A stretch of DNA of 64,000 nucleotides, taken from assembly GCF_003007675.1 (NCBI RefSeq), contig NZ_PXNP01000023.1, positions 62,001 through 126,000 of the forward strand, written 5' to 3'. Below are positions 18,911 through 27,550 of this stretch, one piece after another (the stretch's first letter is position 1; each line of letters starts with the position of its first letter). Both the position numbers and the translations under genes were made by a program. This DNA is from Marinobacter fuscus (lineage in GTDB: Bacteria > Pseudomonadota > Gammaproteobacteria > Pseudomonadales > Oleiphilaceae). The notes under the pieces were generated by a model, which saw only the letters and a list, made by a program, of their open reading frames with translations, had not been told where the DNA came from and did not search any database.

Positions 18911-19550
18911 ATTTCAGGCAGGGGCACCGTTAGTGGTTAATCTTGCGTTCACCGGGGCCTCCGGTGCCCAGTACGGACTGCGCCTGTTGCAGTGCCTGGT
19001 GGCCCAGGGCTGCCGGGTGAACGTGATGATCAGCAAGGCCGCGCAAGTGGTGATCGCCACCGAAACCGACTTCCGTTTGCCTGGCTCCACGCCAGCCATG
19101 GCCGAGGCGCTCAGCCAATACAGTGGGGCCGCACCGGGGCAGGTGCAGGTGTTCGGGCGGGAGGAATGGTTTTCACCCCCGGCCTCCGGCTCCGGGGAGA
19201 AGGCGCCGCTGGTGATCTGCCCTTGCAGCACCGGCACCCTCTCGGCCCTGGCCACAGGCGCCAGCAATAACCTGATCGAGCGGGCCGGAGATGTGGCTCT
19301 GAAGGAGCGCCGGAAACTGATTCTGGTACTGCGGGAGACCCCCTACTCGGAAGTACACCTGGACAACATGCTCCGGCTGACCCGAATGGGCGCGGTAATC
19401 ATGCCCGCCAGCCCCGGCTTCTACCACAACCCGCAATCCATTGACGACCTGGTGGACTTCATGGTGGCCCGCTTGCTCGACCATCTGGGCCTGCCGCAAA
19501 CGCTGGTGCCCCGATGGGGCGAAAAGGCAAGCGAAGAATCCGGGGCCTGA
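18903..19550 (+). CDS. ubiX: Flavin prenyltransferase
   Basis: 215 residues from a GTG at 18903 that overlaps the mpl stop; TGGAGA upstream serves as ribosome-binding site. UbiX joins dimethylallyl phosphate to FMN to make the prenyl-FMN cofactor of the decarboxylase UbiD in ubiquinone synthesis. The family start [36 protein letters not shown], and the phosphate-contact [17 protein letters not shown] are all present. The longer in-frame reading from 18849 lies inside mpl and is not needed. Confidence 0.96.
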   Translation: MAEFQAGAPLVVNLAFTGASGAQYGLRLLQCLVAQGCRVNVMISKAAQVVIATETDFRLPGSTPAMAEALSQYSGAAPGQVQVFGREEWFSPPASGSGEKAPLVICPCSTGTLSALATGASNNLIERAGDVALKERRKLILVLRETPYSEVHLDNMLRLTRMGAVIMPASPGFYHNPQSIDDLVDFMVARLLDHLGLPQTLVPRWGEKASEESGA

Positions 19551-19656
19551 TCCGGCGTTACCAAACTTTACAATTTGCCAAGCCGGTCAAGGTCTCCGGC
19601 TGGCACATCTCCTACAGTAGCCGCACAACCTCTAACAAGGATAAACGGTTGCTGCC

Positions 19657-21582
19657 ATGAAACGCCTGACCCGTCTTTCTGTTCCCCTGCTCGCCCTGGC
19701 CATTGCTGGCTGCGGCGAAGAATCCAGCCCGCGACCTGTAGACGGTCGGGACTTTGATGGTGTGGCCTACACCGAGCGCGCGCCCTATCAGGGCCGGGTG
19801 ATTGATGGCTATCTGCGTAACGCCCGGGTCTGGCTGGATATCGATGGCAATGGCCAGTACACCGCCGGACCTCTGGAGGTAGTGCTCGACAATGGATATC
19901 GGCATGTCCTTGAGGGAGGCGAGCCCACCGCCCTGAGCGGAGCCGACGGTGTGTTTTCGCTGGACGTTTCGGTGCTTGATGTACCTGCCGATATCGGGCC
20001 GGATATCGATCATCGTTCCTATCCTCTGTATGCCCTGGCTATTCCCGGCCAGACTCTTGAACAGCGCACGTTCGGCGACGAGCCGGTGGCGCGCGCCTAT
20101 CTGATGACTGCTCGGCCGGGCGTCACTAACATCACGCCTTTGACAACCCTGGCGCGGTTTCAGCGCCTGCTCGGGCAGAGTGCCGCCGGGAGTGTTCAGG
20201 GATTAGCCAGCGTTGAGGGTGTGAACCTGCTTCAGGATTACATTGAGACCGGGGATCACCGGGCCCACGCCTATGCCCGAACGTTTGCCCGCTTTATGGC
20301 CAGCCAGATACCGGATGCCTACAACCGCTATCTGGCGGACAACGGCAGCGATGGTGGTGAAGCCTCGTTACTGAGCCTGGACGGTGTCCGCCTGCTGGGC
20401 TACTCACTGGTGCGGAACGCCGGTGATCTGGTCGCGCTAGCCGACGCCGCCGCCTCCGGAGGCGATTATCGCAACGTAGATGCTGATGTGCTGAACCTGC
20501 CAGACATTTCGGTGGAAGTGAACAATCCGCGCGTTCTGGTACGGCAACGGATTCTGGCAAGCCCGGGGTCGGGTCAGCTGCCAACCTATCCGGGTAACCT
20601 GGAGCCCTCTGCCGAGGTGCAGTTCGACTACAATGAAAACGGCCGCTTGCTGTCGGTAACAAGCGATGGCTGTATGGGATTGTCTCGCAATGAAATCGCC
20701 CGAATTTTCGAGGCGGGCGGTTATGCGCAGAAACTGAACACGCAATGGTTGCCAGCGGTGTCTCTAGCGAACACAAGCCGCTCGTTCTTTCAGGAGGGCG
20801 GGCCCGACGAGCACCTGCAGTTCTTGTGGGGCGAAGGGGAGGCCCGGTTTGATACGGTGACCGGTTGTCACCAGCCGGCCTTTGGCGCGCAAGCGCAGAG
20901 CAGTGAGCTCGGAGGAGCCCCGGAAATTCTCTGGCGATGGAATCGCAGTAACCGTAGCCTGACCGAAGAGGTTTCCGGCACCGAAGGCGCCCGCAGCCTG
21001 GCGCCCATTCGCGAGAATTCACCCGCCGATGTCCTGGGTACGGGTACACAGGAGCCGCCGTTGGGTCTGGTAACAGGCTATCGCCTGATGGAGCAGGAGG
21101 CACTGGCGGCCAGTCAGGTTTTCACCGAGCCGACAGAGGCCTGCACAGCTGAGAGCCTGGTTGCCACAGAGGAAGATCCGGATCAACTTGGGCAGTACGT
21201 CACGCACCTGTTTCCTTTCGAGTTCAGAGTAACTGATGACACGCCGGTATACAGCGGCATGGCCGAGTATGAGGTGCGCAACCCGGGCACGCTGTTGGTT
21301 TCCCGGCCCTTGATTCTGCCGGTTTACGACCCGGCATCCGCGATGCTTGAGAGCGTAAACGCCGGGGACGGCGTATTCGCCTGGCAGATGGTTTACCCGC
21401 CACTGAACGAAACAGATGGAGAGGCGCATCCCAACCTGATTGAGCGTGCCTACCTGGTTCCACCTGCACCAGCCAGCCAGTGCGGCGCGGGCCCAATGAA
21501 GGAGCCGCGAAGAGCTTATGCCATTGTGGAGTACCAGTACCAGAGTTTGGCGGAATATCTGGAGGGCAGGCTGGCGGATTAG
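19657..21582 (+). CDS. Large lipoprotein of unknown function
   Basis: 641 residues. The signal peptide ends in the lipobox AIAGC (Cys19), so the protein is probably membrane-anchored on the periplasmic side or at the surface. Residues 48-70 (GYLRNARVWLDIDGNGQYT) look like a short beta-domain with an Asp/Gly calcium-type turn seen at the start of several large secreted proteins. The rest shows no motif I recognise. No neighbour gives a functional hint; it is followed by a variable region. A conserved-hypothetical lipoprotein is the safest description. Confidence 0.8.
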   Translation: MKRLTRLSVPLLALAIAGCGEESSPRPVDGRDFDGVAYTERAPYQGRVIDGYLRNARVWLDIDGNGQYTAGPLEVVLDNGYRHVLEGGEPTALSGADGVFSLDVSVLDVPADIGPDIDHRSYPLYALAIPGQTLEQRTFGDEPVARAYLMTARPGVTNITPLTTLARFQRLLGQSAAGSVQGLASVEGVNLLQDYIETGDHRAHAYARTFARFMASQIPDAYNRYLADNGSDGGEASLLSLDGVRLLGYSLVRNAGDLVALADAAASGGDYRNVDADVLNLPDISVEVNNPRVLVRQRILASPGSGQLPTYPGNLEPSAEVQFDYNENGRLLSVTSDGCMGLSRNEIARIFEAGGYAQKLNTQWLPAVSLANTSRSFFQEGGPDEHLQFLWGEGEARFDTVTGCHQPAFGAQAQSSELGGAPEILWRWNRSNRSLTEEVSGTEGARSLAPIRENSPADVLGTGTQEPPLGLVTGYRLMEQEALAASQVFTEPTEACTAESLVATEEDPDQLGQYVTHLFPFEFRVTDDTPVYSGMAEYEVRNPGTLLVSRPLILPVYDPASAMLESVNAGDGVFAWQMVYPPLNETDGEAHPNLIERAYLVPPAPASQCGAGPMKEPRRAYAIVEYQYQSLAEYLEGRLAD

Positions 21583-21996
21583 GGAAGGCGGTGGGGGGAT
21601 TCCCACTAGTTTCGCGCTCAGGCAGCCCACGACACTGAGATTGCCAAAGATGCCCTGGAGGATCAGTTAAAAACTATTCGTCCGTGGACTGCGGTTTCTG
21701 AAAGCAGACACAGGACATAACCCACGCCTTCACAGCGATCGATTTTCCGCCGCTTTGCGACCGGTTGGCCAGTAGAGAAAGGAAAGCTCGTCGGCCAGAA
21801 GCTACCGCTCCGATGCGCCGTAAAGCCATTCGTTAGGCATGATTACGCAATCGCTTCAGTTGGATAAGTGTCGATATTGTTTACATCAAAAGTTCGATTT
21901 GAGAAAAAACCATCGAAAAAACAATAGCTTGGTATCTGGCGTGTTTTTTGCTTTTTTTCGATAGTGAAGAAAGTATTAAACATGCGAGGATTATTT
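21583..21996. other. Gene-free stretch upstream of the PEP-CTERM gene
   Basis: About 410 bp with no credible gene. The first half has host-like composition; the last 150 bp becomes AT-rich. ATCGAAAAAA at 21912-21921 and its complement at 21953-21962 could pair, placing an AT-rich hairpin just before the PEP-CTERM gene. A lone GTTAGGC occurs at 21832-21838. No promoter is convincing. Confidence 0.5.
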
Positions 21997-22569
21997 ATGA
22001 TGAAAAGAAATATAATAAAAGCTTGTACTATTGCGACACTAATATTTGCCGCACAAAGCAGCCATGCTTCACTTATCACCAACGGAGGCTTTGAAAGTGG
22101 GTTGGCTGGCTGGACGTGTGTGACTCCAGGAGGGAATTGCGGTACCGCAAGTTGGGGTGGGCCCAAAGAAGGTAGTCGTCACTTTTATGGGTATGACAAC
22201 GGCCCCGGGGGATTGAGCTACCAAAGCTTTGCGACAAATATTGGAAGTACTTACAGCATAGATTTTTTCTATGGGAGTAGTTCGACTAGCCCTACGAATA
22301 ATCTGTCTTTAGAAGTAGGGGATCTGGCAGAAACATTTAGTTTTTCGACTGACGATAGCTGGAGCTCTTTTTCATCTACATTTACTGCTATTTCTGCCAC
22401 TACATCTCTGCACTTTTTTTTCGATACGGACGGCGGGTCAGGCACGCTCTGGCTTGATGACATAGTTGTCGACGCGGTTGTAGCAAGCGTGCCAGAGCCG
22501 TCGTCAATTGCATTGCTTGGCTTAGCTTTAGCCGGACTTAGTTTCGCTCGGAGAAAGAAGGCTGCCTGA
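21997..22569 (+). CDS. PEP-CTERM sorting domain protein
   Basis: 190 residues from the ATG at 21997, with AGGA six bases upstream (an ATG three bases later is equally possible). It has a signal peptide ending near SSHA, a beta-rich middle starting SLITNGGFESGLAGWTC that resembles carbohydrate-binding jelly-roll domains, and a C-terminal VPEPSSIALLGLALAGL followed by a basic FARRKK tail: the PEP-CTERM signal recognised by exosortase. It should be exported and processed to the surface. Base composition is visibly more AT-rich than its neighbours, pointing to recent acquisition. No exosortase gene lies in the window. Confidence 0.88.
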   Translation: MMKRNIIKACTIATLIFAAQSSHASLITNGGFESGLAGWTCVTPGGNCGTASWGGPKEGSRHFYGYDNGPGGLSYQSFATNIGSTYSIDFFYGSSSTSPTNNLSLEVGDLAETFSFSTDDSWSSFSSTFTAISATTSLHFFFDTDGGSGTLWLDDIVVDAVVASVPEPSSIALLGLALAGLSFARRKKAA

Positions 22570-22600
22570 CTGAGAAAAAACGCAAACCGCCCCTATTTGA

Positions 22601-22891
22601 TCAGCTCGCTGGTGATCTTGGGGGCGCCCAGATCCCTTGCTGGTCCGCAAGATGACCCACCGCAGAGCGCAATTCGCTTTCAGGCACGGCTGCCATGTAT
22701 TGAGTAGTCATGATGACCGTGTTCTCCTTAATGTTGAACACTGGGTTCAGCCGTTGCGCGGGAGCGGGCGCTCCGGTTTTTGGGCAGCAATGGCACCACA
22801 ACCCAGGGTTCAGGCCACTGAGAAGGTCTGACTGAACATCCAGTAGATAATCGGCGCCGTTCTTGTTCTCAAAGACATCGAAACGGGCCAT
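22601..22891 (-). pseudogene. ccdB: Decayed CcdB-type gyrase toxin gene
   Basis: The reverse-strand frame gives MARFDVFENKNGADYLLDVQ, then SDLL, then RLNPVFNIKENTVIMTTQ and AAVPESELRSAVGHLADQ, in the order seen in CcdB toxins. Two faults show decay. The centre reads GLWCHCCPK, while the next frame at the same place (about 22782-22805) reads VVVPLLPK as CcdB should, so a compensated pair of frameshifts is present, one at a run of five A. The C-terminus ends in WAPPRSPAS instead of the usual ALDLLITGI-type end. A few residues before YLLDVQ also seem lost. Confidence 0.72.
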
Positions 22892-22950
22892 CAGAACTGC
22901 CGATGCCTTGCCAGAGGTAAGTCGTTCGCTTCAACGTATGCGTTTGAGCT
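22891..22950 (-). pseudogene. ccdA: 3' remnant of ccdA antitoxin gene
   Basis: Immediately upstream of the ccdB relic, one frame reads SSNAYVEANDLPLARHRQF and then a TGA that overlaps the ccdB ATG (ATGA). This matches the C-terminal tail of CcdA antitoxins, which end in an aromatic-basic motif after AYVEENG-like residues. Further upstream the frame has no CcdA character, so only about the last 19 codons remain. Confidence 0.6.
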
Positions 22951-23056
22951 TTCGAATGGTTTAATCAGGTGTATTAATATCGGGTTTTTCTAACCCAAAC
23001 ACCTGTATATCTGAAGTCTGCAAGGTATTGATTCGACCATTTCCTGGGGAAAGAAA

Positions 23057-23143
23057 TGGTGCCGAGGAGAGGACTTGAACCTCCACGGGGTTGCCCCCAC
23101 TAGCACCTGAAGCTAGCGTGTCTACCAATTTCACCACCTCGGC
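23057..23143 (-). tRNA. tRNA-Leu (CAG)
   Basis: 87 nt including an encoded CCA end. The acceptor stem GCCGAGG pairs with CCTCGGC; the anticodon stem CTAGC/GCTAG encloses a loop with anticodon CAG; a long variable arm of class II type is present, and the T loop is TTCAAGT. It reads CUG codons. Confidence 0.97.
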
Positions 23144-23154
23144 AGGTGATTTGC

Positions 23155-23183
23155 AGTATGCTGCTTAATGTGTTGATAAGCAA
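23155..23183 (-). promoter_or_regulatory. Promoter of tRNA-Leu
   Basis: On the reverse strand TTGCTT (23178-23183) and CATACT (23155-23160) are separated by exactly 17 bp, ending 12 bp before the mature tRNA 5' end. Confidence 0.55.
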
Positions 23184-23405
23184 GCTTTTCTGCCTTCGGT
23201 GAGGTGTGTCCCTCAACCGATGGCGCACACTTTAATGATTCCGTTTCGGGCTGTCAAACACTTTTTTAAAAATAGTTTGAAAAAAGTGCCGGGGGTATTT
23301 GTGCCTATATTGTGCCTGTTGTTAGGCAGGTATCCCGCCTCAACGTTATACTGTTGAAAACACGAACGATGCCGCTTGTTGTGCGGCGGGAGATAAAGGA
23401 TCCGA

Positions 23406-25847
23406 ATGGTTTCCAGGAAGAACAAACAAAACGACCCTCACGCCGAGCGTGAGGCCAGCAAGTACGATAACCCCATCCAGAGCCGCGAATTCATTCTCGC
23501 GCACCTGAAAGAGCGTGGTGCACCGGCCACTCATGAAACCCTGTGTCAGGAGCTGGGCCAGAACTCCGAAGAAGGCATAGAAGCATTGCGGCGCCGGTTG
23601 ATTGCCATGTGCCGCGATGGTCAGCTTATCTGTAACCGCCGGGATGCGTTCCTGCCGATTGATGAAGCGGCACTGGTGACCGGGCGGGTGAGTGGCCACC
23701 GCGACGGCTTCGGGTTTCTGATTCCCGATGATGGCAGTTCAGACCTGTTCCTGACTGCCCGCCAGATGCGCCAGGTGTTTCATGGCGACCGTGTAGCGGC
23801 CCGGGTCGATCAGGTGGATGACAAGGGGCGCCGGGAAGGCAAGATTGTGAAAGTGCTGGAGCATCGCACGGAGCAGATCGTTGGCCGATTTTTCCGGGAG
23901 AGCGGTATTGCCTTTCTGGTGCCGGAGAACGCGCGCATTAACCAGGAAATTCTGGTGCCGGACGAGCATGTGGGCAAGGCCCGCCATGGCCAGTATGTGG
24001 TGGTTAATATTCTGCGCCAGCCCACCGTGCGAACCCAGGCAACCGGCCAGGTGGTTGAGGTTCTGGGTGAGCACATGGCCCCGGGGATGGAAATCGACGT
24101 GGCCATCCGCTCCTACGAAATCCCGCACAGTTGGCCAACGGCGGTAGGCGAGCAGGCGGCTGCGATTCCCGAGGAAGTGACCGAAGCAGATAAAGCGGGC
24201 CGGGTAGATATCCGGAATTTGCGGTTGGTGACCATCGATGACGAAACTGCCCGGGATTTTGACGACGCCATTTATTGCGAACCGCGCCCTCGGGGTGGTT
24301 ATCGGCTGGTGGTGGCCATCGCCGATGTATCCCACTACGTGCGCCCGGATTCTCCGCTGGATGAAGAGGCGATACAACGTGGCAACTCGGTGTATTTTCC
24401 GGATCACGTGGTGCCTATGCTGCCAGAGAAGCTATCCAATGGGCTTTGCTCTCTGAATCCGGATGTCGATCGCTTGTGTATGGTGGCCGATATGACCATC
24501 AGTGCCGCGGGCAATATCAGCGGTTACACCTTCTACCAGGCGGTTATGCGCAGTCACGCCCGGCTGACCTACAACAAGGTCAGTGCCATGCTGGAGCACC
24601 CGGACACCGAGCAGGGTTACAAGCTCAGCGCCCAGTACGCCGACTTGCTGCCGCACCTGCACAATCTCTACGCGCTGTATAAACTCTTGCGCAAAGCCCG
24701 CACCGAACGCGGTGCGATCGATTTCGAGACCACGGAAACAAAAATTGTTTTCGACCCCCAGCGTAAAATTGAAGAAATTGTCCCGGTTCACCGCAACGAT
24801 GCCCACAAAATCGTGGAAGAATGCATGCTCTGCGCGAACGTGGCTACCGCCCGGTTTTTGAAAAAGCACAAGGTGCCGGCGTTGTATCGGGTGCATGACG
24901 GGCCGTCGGAAGAGCGTTTGGGGAATCTGCGGTTGTTCCTTGGGGAATTGGGGTTGCAGCTGGGGGGTGGTGACAAGCCTACGTCTGCCGACTACCAGCA
25001 GTTGTTGGAGCAGATTGCCAGCAGGCCAGACGCCCACGTTATTCAAATGGTAATGCTGCGCTCGCTCAGTCAGGCGGTTTACAGCCCGGAGGAGTCGGGC
25101 CACTTTGGCCTGGGCTTCGCCAGCTACGCCCACTTTACCTCGCCCATTCGTCGCTACCCGGATTTGATTGTCCATCGGGCGGTGAAATCCCGTATTCATA
25201 ACCCGGAAACCCAAAAAGACGTGGTGTCTCCGAAGGTGCCGGATCCGGAATTTGCCAACTACCCATACGATTATGCCCGCATGGAGCAGCTGGGTGAGCA
25301 CTGCTCAATGACCGAACGCCGGGCCGACGACGCCACCCGGGATGTCATGGCCTGGCTCAAGTGTGAGTTTTTGAAAGATCACGTGGGTGAGGAGTTTGAC
25401 GGCGTGATCGGTGCGGTCGTGCCCTTTGGCTTCTTTGTGGAGCTGGCGGATATCTACATCGAGGGCCTGGTGCACGTATCCACGCTCAATGGCGACTACT
25501 TCCACCATGATTCGGCCAAACATCGCCTGATCGGGGAGCGCACGGCGGTCAGCTTCCGCCTGGGCGATGAAGTTCGGGTGCGGGTAGTTCGGGTTGATCT
25601 GGAGGATCGTAAAATCGATCTGGAGCTTGTCAGCACGCCGAAGCGACGCAAGGCAGACCGGGATGCGCTCGACGTAACCCGGCGTGAGCCTCGTAATAAA
25701 GGGGATCGGGCAGGCAAGGGCGGTAAGCGGAAGAAGCCAGCCAGTGCGAAAGAAAAGCTGATTGCCGAGGCTGCCCGTGAAGCATCCAGAAAGGGCGGCA
25801 AACGCAAGCCTGAAACAGGCGGTAAAAAACGCAAGAGCTCCCGGTAA
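23406..25847 (+). CDS. rnr: Ribonuclease R
   Basis: 813 residues. RNase R is a 3'-5' processive exoribonuclease that degrades structured RNA and acts in rRNA quality control and trans-translation. An N-terminal winged-helix segment is followed by cold-shock domains, the RNB catalytic domain (DDETARDFDDAIYC, with the acidic metal ligands, and FTSPIRRYPDLIVHRAV), an S1 domain (GVIGAVVPFGFFVELADIYIEG) and a lysine-rich tail. AGGA precedes the ATG. rlmB follows 24 bp later, as in Escherichia coli. Confidence 0.97.
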   Translation: MVSRKNKQNDPHAEREASKYDNPIQSREFILAHLKERGAPATHETLCQELGQNSEEGIEALRRRLIAMCRDGQLICNRRDAFLPIDEAALVTGRVSGHRDGFGFLIPDDGSSDLFLTARQMRQVFHGDRVAARVDQVDDKGRREGKIVKVLEHRTEQIVGRFFRESGIAFLVPENARINQEILVPDEHVGKARHGQYVVVNILRQPTVRTQATGQVVEVLGEHMAPGMEIDVAIRSYEIPHSWPTAVGEQAAAIPEEVTEADKAGRVDIRNLRLVTIDDETARDFDDAIYCEPRPRGGYRLVVAIADVSHYVRPDSPLDEEAIQRGNSVYFPDHVVPMLPEKLSNGLCSLNPDVDRLCMVADMTISAAGNISGYTFYQAVMRSHARLTYNKVSAMLEHPDTEQGYKLSAQYADLLPHLHNLYALYKLLRKARTERGAIDFETTETKIVFDPQRKIEEIVPVHRNDAHKIVEECMLCANVATARFLKKHKVPALYRVHDGPSEERLGNLRLFLGELGLQLGGGDKPTSADYQQLLEQIASRPDAHVIQMVMLRSLSQAVYSPEESGHFGLGFASYAHFTSPIRRYPDLIVHRAVKSRIHNPETQKDVVSPKVPDPEFANYPYDYARMEQLGEHCSMTERRADDATRDVMAWLKCEFLKDHVGEEFDGVIGAVVPFGFFVELADIYIEGLVHVSTLNGDYFHHDSAKHRLIGERTAVSFRLGDEVRVRVVRVDLEDRKIDLELVSTPKRRKADRDALDVTRREPRNKGDRAGKGGKRKKPASAKEKLIAEAAREASRKGGKRKPETGGKKRKSSR

Positions 25848-25871
25848 TCCGTTTTACAGGAACAAGTATCA

Positions 25872-26609
25872 GTGTCTCAGGAATATGTATTTGGTTGGCA
25901 TGCCGTTGATGGCGTGCTGAAAAAGCAGCCGGAGCGGTTGCAGCGGGTGTGGATACAGACCGGCCGGCAGGATAAACGGGTAAAGACAGTTACCGAAGCA
26001 CTGGACAGCCTCGGGGTGCCCTGGCAGGTGGTACACCGGAAAGAGCTGGATGAGCGGGTTGCCGGTGTTCATCAGGGTGTGGTCGCGGCCGTGGCCGAGA
26101 GCCGGGAGTGGACGGAGGATGATTTGCTGTCGATGTTGTCTGGCAGCAGTAAACCGCCGTTTCTGCTAGTGCTGGACGGGGTGACCGATCCCCACAACCT
26201 GGGGGCCTGCCTGCGAACGGCGGATGCCGCAGGTGTGCAGGCGGTGATCGTGCCGAAAGACAAATCGGCGTCGCTCACGCCGGTTGCCCGCAAGGTGGCC
26301 TGCGGTGCCGCCGAAACCGTGCCTTTTGTTCGTGTTACCAACCTGGCCCGCTTCCTTCGGGAGCTGAAAGACATGGGCGTATGGTTGATCGGTACTGCCG
26401 GAGAGGCGACCGCGACCCTTTATCAGGCAGATTTCAAAGGGCCGGTGGCTCTGGTGATGGGTGCGGAAGGTAAGGGGATGCGCCGGTTAACCCGGGAGCA
26501 TTGCGACCAGCTTATCCATATCCCCATGGTCGGGCACGTAGACAGTCTTAACGTGTCCGTGGCCACGGGCGTGTGTCTGTACGAGGCATTGCGCCAGCGC
26601 CTTGGTTAA
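25872..26609 (+). CDS. rlmB: 23S rRNA (guanosine-2251-2'-O)-methyltransferase
   Basis: 245 residues from a GTG start at 25872, with AGGAAC about ten bases upstream. It is a SpoU-type SPOUT enzyme. Motif 1 is LDGVTDPHNLGACLRTADAA, motif 2 ALVMGAEGKGMRRLT and motif 3 IPMVGHVDSLNVSVATGVCL. The order rnr-rlmB-rpsF is common in gammaproteobacteria. A hairpin with a T-tract lies 38 bp after the stop. Confidence 0.96.
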   Translation: MSQEYVFGWHAVDGVLKKQPERLQRVWIQTGRQDKRVKTVTEALDSLGVPWQVVHRKELDERVAGVHQGVVAAVAESREWTEDDLLSMLSGSSKPPFLLVLDGVTDPHNLGACLRTADAAGVQAVIVPKDKSASLTPVARKVACGAAETVPFVRVTNLARFLRELKDMGVWLIGTAGEATATLYQADFKGPVALVMGAEGKGMRRLTREHCDQLIHIPMVGHVDSLNVSVATGVCLYEALRQRLG

Positions 26610-26612
26610 TCC

Positions 26613-26641
26613 TTGCACTGGCCCTGCGATGGGCCTAGAAT
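26613..26641 (+). promoter_or_regulatory. Sigma-70 promoter for the rpsF operon
   Basis: TTGCAC at 26613-26618 and TAGAAT at 26636-26641 are separated by 17 bp, in the gap between rlmB and rpsF. Transcription would start near 26648 and give a leader of about 205 nt. Confidence 0.7.
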
Positions 26642-26647
26642 ACGTGA

Positions 26648-26672
26648 CCCCTTTTTCAAGGGGCGGTTTTTT
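26648..26672 (+). terminator. Terminator after rlmB, overlapping the rpsF transcription start
   Basis: CCCCTT (26648-26653), four-base loop, AAGGGG (26658-26663), then CGG and six T. It can end rlmB transcripts. Because it begins at about +1 of the rpsF promoter, it is unlikely to attenuate that transcript. Confidence 0.75.
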
Positions 26673-26852
26673 ATTGCCCTTTCTGTGGTGGTAATCAATC
26701 TTGCCGGGAGCGCAAGTGCTCTTTCCAGTGCTTTGTTTTTCGGCAGAAAAGAAACCGGCAGCGGCCGCTGTCGACTCCTTGCTTTCATGCTCCGGCATAA
26801 CCTTCGGGGAAGCCGAAAGAGAAGAAAGCTGTTCAAACCGTAGGGAGAACTC
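26673..26852 (+). promoter_or_regulatory. rpsF: Long 5' leader of rpsF
   Basis: About 180 nt between the hairpin and the rpsF ATG contain no gene. Several short stems can be drawn (CTTGC/GCAAG around 26700-26717 and CCGGC/GCCGG-type pairs further on). In many bacteria the rpsF leader carries an S6:S18 binding RNA for autoregulation; whether this leader contains that motif cannot be decided by eye. Confidence 0.4.
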
Positions 26853-27269
26853 ATGCGTCACTACGAAATCGTTTTTATGGTACACCCTGATCAAAGCGAG
26901 CAGGTGCCCGCGATGATCGAGCGTTATACCAGCGTCATCACTGAAGATGGCGGTAAGGTACATCGCCTGGAAGATTGGGGCCGTCGTCACCTGGCTTACC
27001 CGATCAACAAGATCCACAAGGCTCATTACGTGCTGATGAACATCGAATGTTCACAGGCCGCTATGGACGAGCTGACTCACAACTTTCGGTTCAACGATGC
27101 CATCATCCGTGACCTGATTCTGCGTCGCGATGAAGCCGTTACCGATCTGTCTCCGATGAAAGCCGCTGAGTCCCGTGAGGACCGTCGTTCCAGCGGAGAC
27201 GACCGTCCCCGTCGTTCAGCCGAGTCTGACGAGCGTCAGAGCGCTGACACCCAGGACGAAGAAGAGTAA
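26853..27269 (+). CDS. rpsF: 30S ribosomal protein S6
   Basis: 138 residues. The conserved [20 protein letters not shown] start, the [20 protein letters not shown] strand and [18 protein letters not shown] are present. S6 binds S18 on the 30S platform. The C-terminal 30 residues are an acidic, charged tail rich in E, D, R and S, somewhat long for the family. GGGAG precedes the ATG. First gene of rpsF-rpsR-DUF2232-rplI. Confidence 0.98.
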   Translation: MRHYEIVFMVHPDQSEQVPAMIERYTSVITEDGGKVHRLEDWGRRHLAYPINKIHKAHYVLMNIECSQAAMDELTHNFRFNDAIIRDLILRRDEAVTDLSPMKAAESREDRRSSGDDRPRRSAESDERQSADTQDEEE

Positions 27270-27294
27270 TTCACCGGAGTTGAGGAGTTAAAGT

Positions 27295-27525
27295 ATGGCT
27301 CGTTTTTTCAGACGTCGTAAGTTCTGTCGCTTCACGGCAGAGGGTGTCAAGGAGATCGATTACAAAGATCTGGACACTCTGAAAGGCTACATCACTGAAA
27401 CCGGCAAAATCGTGCCCAGCCGCATCACCGGCACCAAAGCACGTTATCAGCGTCAGCTGGCTACCGCGATCAAGCGTGCCCGCTACCTGGCATTGCTGCC
27501 GTATACGGACGGCCACGATCACTAA
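27295..27525 (+). CDS. rpsR: 30S ribosomal protein S18
   Basis: 76 residues, the normal length. [22 protein letters not shown] and the C-terminal [20 protein letters not shown] segments are diagnostic. It pairs with S6 on the small subunit and lies 25 bp after rpsF. Confidence 0.98.
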   Translation: MARFFRRRKFCRFTAEGVKEIDYKDLDTLKGYITETGKIVPSRITGTKARYQRQLATAIKRARYLALLPYTDGHDH

Positions 27526-27550
27526 GTATTAACGGACAGGACCCGGGACC

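Noticed and set aside
21832..21838. GTTAGGC resembling an integron attC core site before the PEP-CTERM gene
   Set aside because: No matching RYYYAAC partner, no imperfect palindrome around it, no second site after the gene and no integron integrase in the window.
22637..22831. 64-residue forward frame
   Set aside because: It is antisense to the ccdB relic and has no features of its own.
23277..23311. Promoter TTGAAA and TATATT before rnr
   Set aside because: The spacer is 23 bp, too long for sigma-70.
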